DNA of 64,000 bases, from NCBI RefSeq assembly GCF_023702065.1, contig NZ_QFDM01000002.1:310001-374000 (forward strand), read 5' to 3'. Shown here in pieces: positions 1-8,219 of the stretch. The DNA comes from Methanoculleus oceani (lineage in GTDB: Archaea; Halobacteriota; Methanomicrobia; Methanomicrobiales; Methanoculleaceae). The translations under genes and the position numbers were made by a program. Under the pieces are notes generated by a model. It saw only the letters and a program-made list of their open reading frames with translations. It was not told the origin of the DNA and did not search any database. Numbering within the stretch: position 1 is the first letter of the stretch; every line of letters starts with the position of its first letter.

Positions 1-1714
1 CCTGCCGCTCGTAGAACCCGAGGCCGGCGTGGACGCGGTAGGGGACGCCGTAGCGCCCGAGCGCCCACTCGTAGTAGGCGAGGTTCGTCCGCCGCTCGAG
101 CAGGACGGCCACGTCGCCGTAGCCCGCCGGCCGGACCTCCCCGTCCTGGTAGACCGGTTTCTCCCCCCGCTCGACGATGGCCCGGATCTTCCGGGCGACC
201 AGCTCCGCTTCGGCACGGCGGCCGGCCGCCCGGTCCCTGGCCTTCGGACAGAGGAGGAGTTCGACCGAACCGGTGTCGCCATCCCGGTTCGCACGCAGCG
301 GCTCGTACAGGAACTCCCAGGGCCGGGAGCCCTCCGCCATCAGGGCGCCGAAGACGGCGTTCGTGAACCCGACGACCCCGGGCGTGCTCCGGAAGTTGAC
401 GTCGAGCGGGACCGCCTCCCCGCCGAGGTCCCGCTCGATCAGGTCGCGGATCCGCCCAAACTGCGTGACGTCGGCCTCCCGGAAGAGGTAGATGGACTGT
501 TTGGGGTCGCCGACGACGAAGAGTTTCGCCGACTCCCGGGTCAGATCGCCGAGGATGGCGCAGAGGATGGCGATCTGGACGGGATCGGTGTCCTGGAACT
601 CGTCGACCAGGACGAACCGGAACCGGTCCCGGAAGTGCGCCGCCACGATATCCTCGTGGGCGGAGAAGAGCCGGTGGGTGCGGTCGATCAGGTCGTCGAA
701 GTCGAGGGCGTTCTTCCGCCTCTTCTCCGCCTCCAGCGCTCCGGTAAAGGCGCCAAAGACCGTGCCGAGGTCCCGGAGGAAGTCGAGTGTCGCCCGGGTG
801 AAGGGATCCGCCGGGTCGACATCGAGCGAGAGAGCCCATGCATGGGCTTTGATGCAGTCGTTAAGAACCCGGTAGGCCGCCCGGAGGCGTTCGAGGTCGT
901 CCCCCGCCCAGTTCTTCTTTTGCCCCATGTTCGCCCGGAACCGCCGGTCTTTGTGGACTTCCACGAGCGCGGCGACCGCGATCCTGCCGGCAAGGCAGGG
1001 CTCGACGGCCCGGAGGTAACTCTCGCCCGGGTCGCGCTCACCGGGGTAGCGGGCGGCAAGGTCCCGCAGCGTCTCGATCGAATCCCCGGCACGCTCGAGG
1101 AAGGCCGCGAGCGCCTCCGCCCGGCGCCGTTCCACGGCCGTCCGCCAGGCGTCGAGCACCCCCTCCTCGCTCTCTGCGAGGGCGGCAAAAAACGCCTCCG
1201 AGGCCTCGCGGCGCGAATACAGCGCCTCAAGGTAGTTCTTCAACTCGTAGTCCCCGACCGCACGGAGAGCGCAGATCACCGCCTCCCGGCACTCCGCGGG
1301 CGGATCGCCGTGGATGAGGGCATCGGCCGCCTCCTCGCGGAGCAGGATCGCCTCCCGCTCGTCGAGGACGGCGAAGGCGGGCCCGACACCGGCTTCGAGC
1401 GGGAACTCCCGAAGAACGGAGGCGCAGAAGGAGTGGAAGGTCGATACCTTCGCCCACAAAAACTCGTCGCGGACCGCGTCCCACCGCTCGCCCTCCTTCT
1501 CCGCGAGAGCCTGGCGGACCCGGACCTTCATCTCGCCGGCCGCCTTCTCGGTGAAGGTCAGCGCGAGGATGTTCCCGACGCCGACGCCGGTTTCGAGCAG
1601 GCTGATGTACTTCTGCACCAGGACGTGCGTCTTTCCCGTCCCCGCCCCGGCGGTGACGCACTTGCTCCTCGTGTGGTCGAGCGCGGCCTGCCTCTGGCGT
1701 TCAGTCAGTTCCAT
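1..1714 (-). CDS. UvrD/RecB-type DNA helicase (AddA-like), C-terminus outside window
   Basis: The N-terminal 571 codons of a superfamily 1A helicase are visible; the gene runs off the left edge. The start at 1714 gives MELTERQRQAALDHTR and the Walker A loop AGAGTGKT at residues 22-29. Further along are FVLVDEFQDTDPVQ (Walker B/DEFQD), VVGDPKQSIYLFR (motif III), LDVNFRSTPGV (motif IV), and a YRVHAGLGFYERQ segment near the edge, in the expected UvrD/RecB order. Its start overlaps the end of the upstream nuclease gene by 14 bp, so the two are translationally coupled, as addB-addA are in bacteria. The pair should unwind and resect double-strand breaks. Whether this protein also carries a C-terminal nuclease domain cannot be seen here. 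Confidence 0.9.
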   Translation of the reverse strand, partial: MELTERQRQAALDHTRSKCVTAGAGTGKTHVLVQKYISLLETGVGVGNILALTFTEKAAGEMKVRVRQALAEKEGERWDAVRDEFLWAKVSTFHSFCASVLREFPLEAGVGPAFAVLDEREAILLREEAADALIHGDPPAECREAVICALRAVGDYELKNYLEALYSRREASEAFFAALAESEEGVLDAWRTAVERRRAEALAAFLERAGDSIETLRDLAARYPGERDPGESYLRAVEPCLAGRIAVAALVEVHKDRRFRANMGQKKNWAGDDLERLRAAYRVLNDCIKAHAWALSLDVDPADPFTRATLDFLRDLGTVFGAFTGALEAEKRRKNALDFDDLIDRTHRLFSAHEDIVAAHFRDRFRFVLVDEFQDTDPVQIAILCAILGDLTRESAKLFVVGDPKQSIYLFREADVTQFGRIRDLIERDLGGEAVPLDVNFRSTPGVVGFTNAVFGALMAEGSRPWEFLYEPLRANRDGDTGSVELLLCPKARDRAAGRRAEAELVARKIRAIVERGEKPVYQDGEVRPAGYGDVAVLLERRTNLAYYEWALGRYGVPYRVHAGLGFYERQ

Positions 1715-4700
1715 CGGCGTTCACCTCCGCATTAAGCAGCCGCAGGGCGTCGAACCGGCAGACCGTCTTAAACCCGCAGTAGCCCGGGCAGGGGCCGGCG
1801 TCCGACCGGGGCGGGAAGCAGCCGCCGCGTATCCCGGCGAGGTAGTGCTTCGTCCAGAAGAGAGCGGTCTCGACCAGCTCCCGGACGTCCTCGACGCCGC
1901 CCTGCCGCGACCCCGGGAAGCAGGCAAAGCAGTCCTTCAGCCCTGCGTCCCAGAAGACCGGTCTGTTCCGGACCTCCCCGCGCCTCAAGGTGTAGTAGGT
2001 GCCGGCGACTCCTTCCATCCCGGTCAGCGTCTCGACCGCCCGGAGGTAGAGCGGCAGCTGGAGCGCTTTACCCGCTGCAATATCCTTGAGCCCGGGGTGG
2101 GAGGTCCCGGTCTTGTAGTCGGTGATCGTGAACCGCCCGTCGGGCAGCACATCGACCCGGTCGACCCTGCCCCGCAGGCGGATGGTCTCCCCGCCGAGCG
2201 GGATCGCGACCGCATCGGTCGTCGAGGCCGCGTCGACCTCCCCCGGTACCAGCGGGAGGCCGAACGAGACCTCGAAGGCCTGCGGGAGGAGGCCGGAGCC
2301 CGCAATCTCCGCCTCGTGCCGGAGGAACCGCTCAAGGAGGCCTCTTCCGGCGGCGGGCGACCCGAGGAGGTGCTCCTTATCCGCGACCCATGCCGGGCTT
2401 GTGAAGGCGAACCGGTCCGCCTCCTCCCGGCCGGTGCTGAGGATCAGCCGGAGGGCGTCCGGGTAACACGCTTCGGTGACCGCCCCGTTACCGTCGCGCT
2501 TCCAGCCGGAGTAGAACCGGCAGGCGATCCGGTGGACGAGGCTCCCCCGCTCCTGCGCCGTCAGGTCGGGATCGGCCGGAGGGAGCGGGGCAAGGCCGAG
2601 GGCCCGCTCCAGGTAGAACCGGAACGGGCAGTCCGCGTAGGTCTCGAGCGCCGTCGGGGAGAAGACGGCCATATCGCCGAACCGTTCGGCGAGCGCCGCG
2701 ACGATCGCCGGATCGCCGGCGAGCAGGCCGTCGTAGGGGGAGTCGTAGCCGCCCTTCCGGTGGTAATTCTCGACGTTGAGCCTGCGGACGGCCTCGCGGA
2801 TCGTAAGCCCCGGCGGCATCCCGGCAGGGGTCTCCCCCCGGGCGAGGAGGACGCCGGCCCGCCGGGCTGCTGCGAGCGCAGAGTCCGGGAAGTCGCCGCT
2901 CCCCCACGTCTCCGGGGAGAAGGCTTCCCGGACGGCGTCCACGAACCCGGAGCGGATCAGCGGTGTCGCGCCGTCGGCCGCGGGGTAACTCAGGTAGACC
3001 CGGGAGCGGGCGGCAAGGAGGGCTGCCATAAAGTGGTAGCGCTCCTCCCGGAGGATGTCCTCCTTCGACCGCGTCGCAAGGCGCCGGGTCTCGGCATCGG
3101 TGGTGAACGGCAGCCGGGTGGTGAGCCGCGGCATCGCGCCCTCGACGAGGTCGCCGATGAAGAGGTAGGGGACGGCGAGGTGCGCAATCTCCCGGACGCC
3201 GACCACCCGGACGGCGCCCGAGTTCCGTCGACGGCCGGTCCGGGTTCCGGCAGCGAAGAGCCCGAGCAGGGAGGAGAACTCCGAAAGCGGCACCTTCTCC
3301 TCCGGGAGTAGCCGGGCGAGGCGTTCGAGCGCCGCGAGGGTCTCCATGAATCCCCCCAGATCCCGCGCTTCGTCCTCCAGCAGGTCGGGATCGCCCTCCG
3401 CCGGCATCGCCGGAGCCTGCCAGCGGTCAAGGAGCGAGCGGTAGGCGGCGAGGTGCCCGGGGAGCGTCTTTTTCCCCTCGAGCGCCGCGAGGTCGGCGAA
3501 AAGTTCCCGGATTCCGTCCCGAACCGCCCCGATTGCCGCGATCTTCGCTGCGAGCCGGTCTCTCGCGGACTCCGGTGTGTCCGGTCTGGTCCGTTCTTCT
3601 TCGAGAGCAGAAGTCAGCGCCGCGAGCCGCTCGTACCAGGCGGCCGCTCCGCCGGTGATCCGGGCCTCCCGGGAGAGGATGTCGACCTCGCACCCCCGGG
3701 CGTTCGGCAGGTAGGGGGAGGACGTGAGGGCGACGACATCCTCCCGGCGGTAGCCGCGGGCCGGGACGGCGGGAACCAGAAGAAGTGCCTGGACAAGCGG
3801 CGATGCAGAGAGCGGCCGCCCGGCAGACGCGGAGTACGGGATCCCGAAGTCGGGGAAGACCTCTTCGACATACGGCACCGCCGATGCGAGGTCGGGGAAC
3901 GCGACCGCGATCTCTCCCGGCCGGGCCCCGGCGACGATCAGGTCCCGGACCTCCTGCGCGATCGCCCTGACCTCGTCGAGTCGGTCCCGCCGTTCTGCGA
4001 TGCGGATGAATCCTCCGCAATCCCCGGGCTCCCGCCGGGAGAAGAGGCCGGCGATCTTTGATGGGTGGTCTTCCGGAAGAACGACCTCATCCGGGTGCAG
4101 CCACTCGCCGTCGTCTGAAAAGACCGCCGGGTTTGCGGCATAGGGTATCGAATAGTGAAACTCCTCTGCGGACTCCCGCAGGGAAAGAAGCAGGTCGCGC
4201 TCGAGCGGCACCGGCTCGAAGAGACCGTAGACGAAGACCGTCCGGAACCCGCCGCCCGCGTCGGCGAGCAGCCGGACCGCCCGGGCAAAGAGCGTGCTCT
4301 CGTCGACGAGGTCGTGATCGTCGAGGAACCGGAGGTAGGCGTCGAAGAGGCGGGCGATCTCGGCGCTTTTGGTGCTCGCGAGGTCGCCGAGTGCGGCCGG
4401 GTAGTCGACCTTCCGCATGATGAGGACGTCAAAGAGCGTCGCGAGTTCGTCGACGGCCCCGGCGCCGGCAAGCAGCGGGTACCTGCCGGCGGCAAGCAGC
4501 CGGGCGAGGACGAGCCGGGACTCTGCGCTCGAGATCGGTGCCTCCGATGTCGCACGATCGTCGAAGACCTTTCGGGCGAACCCGGGGAGGGTCGTGACCG
4601 CATCGGCGACGAACGGGACACCCTCCTCCCCGAGGCGGCGGGCGACCTCCCGGGCGAGGTGGGACGTCGGGACGATGAAGACGGTCCCGAACGGGTCGCG

Positions 4701-4781
4701 GGCGGCGGCTTTCCGGAACCCTGCGATGAACGCGTCGAGACCCTCTCCGGGCAATTGGCGGTACAGAACGGCGGGGGACAT
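1701..4781 (-). CDS. AddB/RecB-like PD-(D/E)XK exonuclease with Fe-S cysteines
   Basis: This 1026-residue protein has a degenerate SF1 helicase-like N-terminus without a clear Walker A, and a RecB-family nuclease domain at the C-terminus. The nuclease motif is ITDYKTGT with D and K at residues 888-890, followed by LQLPLYLRA (the QxxxY motif). A cysteine in YADCPFRFY before the nuclease domain, plus Cys998, Cys1002 and Cys1008 (CPGYCGFKTVC), matches the four-cysteine iron-sulfur staple of AddB and Cas4. It is the first gene of a two-gene minus-strand operon with the UvrD-like helicase. The expected role is end resection in recombinational repair. The AddB name is a family inference; the nuclease call is firm. 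Confidence 0.85.
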   Translation of the reverse strand: MSPAVLYRQLPGEGLDAFIAGFRKAAARDPFGTVFIVPTSHLAREVARRLGEEGVPFVADAVTTLPGFARKVFDDRATSEAPISSAESRLVLARLLAAGRYPLLAGAGAVDELATLFDVLIMRKVDYPAALGDLASTKSAEIARLFDAYLRFLDDHDLVDESTLFARAVRLLADAGGGFRTVFVYGLFEPVPLERDLLLSLRESAEEFHYSIPYAANPAVFSDDGEWLHPDEVVLPEDHPSKIAGLFSRREPGDCGGFIRIAERRDRLDEVRAIAQEVRDLIVAGARPGEIAVAFPDLASAVPYVEEVFPDFGIPYSASAGRPLSASPLVQALLLVPAVPARGYRREDVVALTSSPYLPNARGCEVDILSREARITGGAAAWYERLAALTSALEEERTRPDTPESARDRLAAKIAAIGAVRDGIRELFADLAALEGKKTLPGHLAAYRSLLDRWQAPAMPAEGDPDLLEDEARDLGGFMETLAALERLARLLPEEKVPLSEFSSLLGLFAAGTRTGRRRNSGAVRVVGVREIAHLAVPYLFIGDLVEGAMPRLTTRLPFTTDAETRRLATRSKEDILREERYHFMAALLAARSRVYLSYPAADGATPLIRSGFVDAVREAFSPETWGSGDFPDSALAAARRAGVLLARGETPAGMPPGLTIREAVRRLNVENYHRKGGYDSPYDGLLAGDPAIVAALAERFGDMAVFSPTALETYADCPFRFYLERALGLAPLPPADPDLTAQERGSLVHRIACRFYSGWKRDGNGAVTEACYPDALRLILSTGREEADRFAFTSPAWVADKEHLLGSPAAGRGLLERFLRHEAEIAGSGLLPQAFEVSFGLPLVPGEVDAASTTDAVAIPLGGETIRLRGRVDRVDVLPDGRFTITDYKTGTSHPGLKDIAAGKALQLPLYLRAVETLTGMEGVAGTYYTLRRGEVRNRPVFWDAGLKDCFACFPGSRQGGVEDVRELVETALFWTKHYLAGIRGGCFPPRSDAGPCPGYCGFKTVCRFDALRLLNAEVNADGTD

Positions 4782-4923
4782 CCGGCAATCTCTCCTGGTG
4801 AGAGGTTTGGGGAGGAGGAGGGATGAGGGTTGTTATTTGGGTCGGGGAGGAGCCCGGGATCGTCCATACCCTCCCGGATACCCGCACGGTTTAAGTGCGG
4901 GAGTAGAGACGTATTGAACGCTC

Positions 4924-5343
4924 ATGGATCTGAACTTCTGCCGCCACTACACCGGCGACGGCACGCCGCCGTCGAACCGCTACTGCCGGGTCTGCCCGGA
5001 GGTCGCCTGCGACCGGCTGTGGCGGCGGGTTCTCGATCTTGCAGAGACAAACGGGGGAGACCCGGTCCCGCTCCCGGGAACGCGGGCCGTGCTCTTCCCG
5101 AACCCGAAGAACCCCGATTTCGTCAGGCTGCAGGTCAACTGCCGGTGGGGTCTCTCAAAGGAGGACTTCCTGCACTACATCGCCACCGGCCACGCGAAGA
5201 TGGGGCGGCGGGGGCAGCGGAGCGATCCCCGCGCATCCCCAAGCTGCACCCGCCAGGAGCCGTACGTGCACGCGATCGTCGAGCTGCTCGGCGGGACGGA
5301 TATACCTGAGATACGAGCGGTGCGAGAAGTGCAGGGCGGATGA
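4924..5343 (+). CDS. cysteine-rich hypothetical protein, possibly frameshifted at its end
   Basis: The 139-residue product has an N-terminal cysteine set, FCRHYTG at Cys6 and then YCRVCPEVAC, suggesting a bound metal. The rest (LWRRVLDLAETNG, FPNPKNPDFVRLQVNCRWGL, YVHAIVELLGGTDI) looks like a folded soluble domain. I do not recognise the family. The last 18 residues (PEIRAVREVQGG) are low quality, whereas the +1 frame from about 5300 reads RIYLRYERCEKCRADEP with a CxxC pair and stays open past 5600. A frameshift or sequencing error near 5295-5305 is possible. A TATA-like TTTAAGTG lies at 4889-4896, about 30 bp before the ATG. Confidence 0.6.
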   Translation: MDLNFCRHYTGDGTPPSNRYCRVCPEVACDRLWRRVLDLAETNGGDPVPLPGTRAVLFPNPKNPDFVRLQVNCRWGLSKEDFLHYIATGHAKMGRRGQRSDPRASPSCTRQEPYVHAIVELLGGTDIPEIRAVREVQGG

Positions 5344-5528
5344 GCCCCGGGATTATCGGGCCGCAGAGAACGCCGGCCGGAACGGCGCTCCCCATCCACG
5401 GCCAGGCCCGTACGCCAGCACGACGACCGGGGAGGCCATATGTGGTGCCGACCCGGTGGAAGAAGACGGACTCACCCTCGTAGTCCGGCCGGCAAAACCT
5501 ATATCTCCCGGGCGGGAAAGGGTTTTTT

Positions 5529-5663
5529 ATGCCGACCTGCAGCGACTGCGCCCTCTATACGAAGAAGACCGAGACCGACGGGGAATGCAGCATCAACGGC
5601 TCCGTTCCCGCCGACCGGGACGCCGGACGGTGCCCGTCCCGGACGTTTCGGCCACGCAGATGA
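5529..5663 (+). CDS. 44-residue four-cysteine protein
   Basis: A short frame begins MPTCSDCALYTKK and ends CPSRTFRPRR, with cysteines at 4, 7, 20 and 35 (C-x2-C-x12-C-x14-C). A TATA-like CCTATATCTCC ends about 20 bp before the ATG, consistent with a leaderless transcript. The spacing resembles the small iron-sulfur subunits that accompany some glycyl-radical enzymes (HpdC, BssB/BssC), but no such enzyme is nearby, so a general metal-binding role is safer. It is too short for routine ORF calling. The evidence for reality is the regular cysteine spacing and the promoter placement. Confidence 0.5.
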   Translation: MPTCSDCALYTKKTETDGECSINGSVPADRDAGRCPSRTFRPRR

Positions 5664-5880
5664 TGTCGTAAGGTTCAGAGACCCTGCCCGATCGAGCAGA
5701 TGCTTTCCATGCGGCCTGAACGCCGCGACAATGAGATGCACGGTCGAGACAACCGTTCCCGTACACACCGGCGACTGCCGTTTTGATCGACCGGGCGGCA
5801 TGCAGGGGATACGACAGATAACGAACGCTGCAATCGCAAACAATCAATGTTAATACTCTCTCGCACCACCGGATAATTAT

Positions 5881-5961
5881 ATGAAGGATCTCCGGCACAT
5901 CGCCAGTGGTCTTACTCTCGGGGGATTCACGGCGGTCCGTGAGGGGGCAGAGACGGCATGA
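5881..5961 (+). CDS. 26-codon upstream frame overlapping the fic start
   Basis: ATG at 5881 opens a 26-codon frame (MKDLRHIASGLTLGGF...) whose TGA overlaps the ATG of the Fic gene by ATGA. A TATA-like GTTAATAC at 5849-5856 would put transcription start within a few bases of this ATG. It may be a leader peptide that couples translation to the Fic gene, or only a chance frame. The Fic protein already carries its inhibitory motif, so an antitoxin role is not needed. Confidence 0.25.
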   Translation: MKDLRHIASGLTLGGFTAVREGAETA

Positions 5962-7067
5962 CGGCTGCGCCTTACGTGCCGGAGCCGCTGCCTCCCGACG
6001 GGATCGACTGGGAGGCCCATATTCCACAAATAGCGTCGGCGAACCGCGCCCTCGCCCGGTACGACGGCATTCTCCAGGCGATCCCGAACCCCGAACTCCT
6101 GCTCTCCCCGCTCCTGACGCAGGAAGCGGTGCTGTCGTCCCGGATCGAGGGGACGCAGGCATCGCTCGAGGACGTCCTGCGGTTCGAGGCGAACCCGAAA
6201 GAGCGGATCAACGATGCCGCTCTTGCCGATATCCAGGAGATCATCAATTACCGGGAGGCCCTGCATGCTGCGGTGGACGCCCTCAGGACCCGGCGGCTGG
6301 ATACGGCCCTGATCTGCGACCTGCACCGGATCCTCCTGACCGACAGCCGGGGCATGGACCGGGAGCCGGGGTGCATCCGGAATATCCAGAACTTCATCGG
6401 GCGGGATGCTTATGTCGAGCACGCGATCTTCGTCCCGCCGGCACCGGAGATGGTTCCCGGGGCGCTTGAGGACTGGGAGGCCTACCTGCACCGTGAAGAA
6501 AAAGACGTCCTCGTCCAGCTCTCCGTCTTAAAAGCGCAGTTCGAACTCATTCACCCGTTCTGCGACGGCAACGGCCGTATCGGGAGGATGCTCGTCCCGC
6601 TGATCATGTACGAGAAGGGGCTGATTCGAAGTCCGATGTTCTACATCAGCGCCTACCTCGAACGGCACCGGCCGGTCTACTACGAGCGGCTGCTCGCGGT
6701 CTCCCGGGAAAGAGACTGGAACGGCTGGATCGCGTTCTTCCTCCGTGCCATCGAGGAACAGGCGGAGGAGAACGGCAAAAAAGCAAAGGCGATCCTCGAT
6801 CTCTACGACGAGATGAAACGGACGGTGCCGGAGGTGACCCGGTCGCAGTACGCCGTCGCCGCGATCGATGCCGTCTTCAGGACGCCGATCTTCAGTTCGT
6901 CCGAATTTTACGACCTGTCGGCGATTCCGAAAGAGAGCGGGGCAAAGATCCTCAGGGATCTGGAGGAGAGCGACATCATCCAGCTGGTGCAGAAAGGACG
7001 AGGAAGAAAAGCAAGCATTTACATCTTCCCGCGCCTGGTCGTCATCACCGAGGGAGACCGGTTGTGA
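5958..7067 (+). CDS. Fic-domain adenylyltransferase, class II (self-inhibited)
   Basis: The 369-residue protein has the Fic signature HPFCDGNGRIGRM starting at His199, the catalytic loop that transfers AMP from ATP to a hydroxyl of a target protein. At residues 60-65 it carries SSRIEG, matching the inhibitory [S/T]xxxE[G/N] helix of class II Fic proteins; Glu64 is expected to block ATP binding until relieved. The first ~100 residues fit the Fic N-terminal domain, and the last ~90 (YDLSAIPKESGAKILRDLEESDIIQL) look like a winged helix. No separate antitoxin gene is adjacent. The target is unknown. This type is widespread as a stand-alone regulator, so calling it a toxin would be speculative. 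Confidence 0.92.
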   Translation: MTAAPYVPEPLPPDGIDWEAHIPQIASANRALARYDGILQAIPNPELLLSPLLTQEAVLSSRIEGTQASLEDVLRFEANPKERINDAALADIQEIINYREALHAAVDALRTRRLDTALICDLHRILLTDSRGMDREPGCIRNIQNFIGRDAYVEHAIFVPPAPEMVPGALEDWEAYLHREEKDVLVQLSVLKAQFELIHPFCDGNGRIGRMLVPLIMYEKGLIRSPMFYISAYLERHRPVYYERLLAVSRERDWNGWIAFFLRAIEEQAEENGKKAKAILDLYDEMKRTVPEVTRSQYAVAAIDAVFRTPIFSSSEFYDLSAIPKESGAKILRDLEESDIIQLVQKGRGRKASIYIFPRLVVITEGDRL

Positions 7068-7191
7068 GTGCTCTGGTACCTGCAAGCCCATTTGTGCGTA
7101 TCAAAACCGCGATCCAATATACACAAAAGATCTTGCGAGTACCGGGATATACACAAACACGTCACGGAGGCGGTTGTGGGTCGTCTGCGAT

Positions 7192-7209
7192 CCACAACAC
7201 AATTTGTGG
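7192..7209. promoter_or_regulatory. CCACAA...TTGTGG inverted repeat, possible operator
   Basis: Within the 296-bp gap between the Fic and HD genes lies CCACAACACAATTTGTGG, with 6-bp arms around an inner CACAA-T-TTGTG palindrome. Related CACAAA/TTTGTG words recur at about 7091, 7119, 7151 and 7242. This is a plausible dimeric regulator site, but no adjacent regulator gene identifies it. The rest of the gap holds no convincing gene. Confidence 0.25.
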
Positions 7210-7363
7210 CCCGTAAAGTGCATAATATGACCCAAAAAAGTGTTTGTGGGACACCGGTGACGGACAACGATCGAACCCGGCCGGCCGCGGGGGTGGCGGC
7301 ATGAGCATGGGAACGGGACGACCGAAAGCGAATCTTTTCGAGCCCGGAAGATAGAGATCTACC

Positions 7364-7966
7364 ATGGATGAAGAGGCTACCGCGATGCTCAATTACGTCA
7401 GGACGGCGCTCCGGGGATCGGGGGCGCACGGGTTCGACCATACCGAGAGGGTCGTGCGCCTCTGCGAGATGATCGGCGCCCGCGAGGGTGCGGATATGCG
7501 GATCCTCATCCCTGCCGCCCTCTTCCACGACATCGCACGACCGCTCGAGGAGGAGACGGGCGTCCGCCATGAAGAAGCAGGAGCGGCGATGGCGGAGGCC
7601 TACCTCCGGTCGATCCGTTACCCCGAGGACCGCATCGTGGGCATCGTCCACGCCGTCCGCGCGCACCGGTATAGTTCGGGCATCGCCCCCGAAACCCTGG
7701 AAGCCCGGATCCTCTCGGACGCGGACAACCTGGACGCGATGGGCGCAGTCGGGATCGCGAGGACGTTTATGCAATCCGGAGAGCAGGGACGGGGCATCGC
7801 GGACGCAACAGGCCATTTTCATGAGAAACTGCTGAACCTCAAGGACCTCATGTACACGGAGAGCGCCCGGAACATCGCCGAAAAGAGGCACGCGTTCCTC
7901 GTTGCGTTCATCGAGGCCCTGGAGGGCGAGATGAAGGCACGCACTCCCCCGGAGTTGTCCCGGTGA
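7364..7966 (+). CDS. HD-domain phosphohydrolase
   Basis: The 200-residue protein contains the HD-superfamily metal motifs in order: His in HGFDHTERV, the paired LFHDIARP, histidines in VHAVRAHRY, and Asp in LSDADNLDAMG. It belongs to the small stand-alone HD group (YedJ/YpgQ-like) that hydrolyses phosphate esters or nucleotides; the substrate cannot be told from sequence. The start lies behind AAGATAGAGATCTACC. Nothing suggests co-transcription with the Fic gene, since the gap is 296 bp, and the 253 bp after it hold no gene. Confidence 0.85.
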   Translation: MDEEATAMLNYVRTALRGSGAHGFDHTERVVRLCEMIGAREGADMRILIPAALFHDIARPLEEETGVRHEEAGAAMAEAYLRSIRYPEDRIVGIVHAVRAHRYSSGIAPETLEARILSDADNLDAMGAVGIARTFMQSGEQGRGIADATGHFHEKLLNLKDLMYTESARNIAEKRHAFLVAFIEALEGEMKARTPPELSR

Positions 7967-8219
7967 TCCGCCCGGGGAGGCTTCCGGTTCCCGCAGGCGG
8001 AACGCGTGCCTGCGTTCTCCTCTCTCCGTGCGATAAAGAAATGCTTAACGGCATACGGGAATGTCGGCATCGGTGGGGCGGGTTATCCCTGCCGTGCCCT
8101 TTTGGGGCGATGGAGAGACCACCCGTATCTTCCGCGACATTTTTCGGTGCAGATCACCGGTGAATGCATGTATCCGGAATTTTCAGAATGATGAGCAGGG
8201 GGATGCCGCCCGTCCCCGT

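Noticed and set aside
29-1735. Long plus-strand open frame (568 codons)
   Set aside because: It is antisense to the UvrD-like helicase, whose motifs are all on the minus strand; GC-rich DNA keeps such frames open by chance.
1314-3311. Plus-strand frame of 665 codons
   Set aside because: Antisense to the PD-(D/E)XK nuclease gene with no recognisable motifs.
5958-7067. Fic gene as half of a toxin-antitoxin pair
   Set aside because: The inhibitory SxxxEG motif is inside the same protein, and no FicA-like gene lies beside it.
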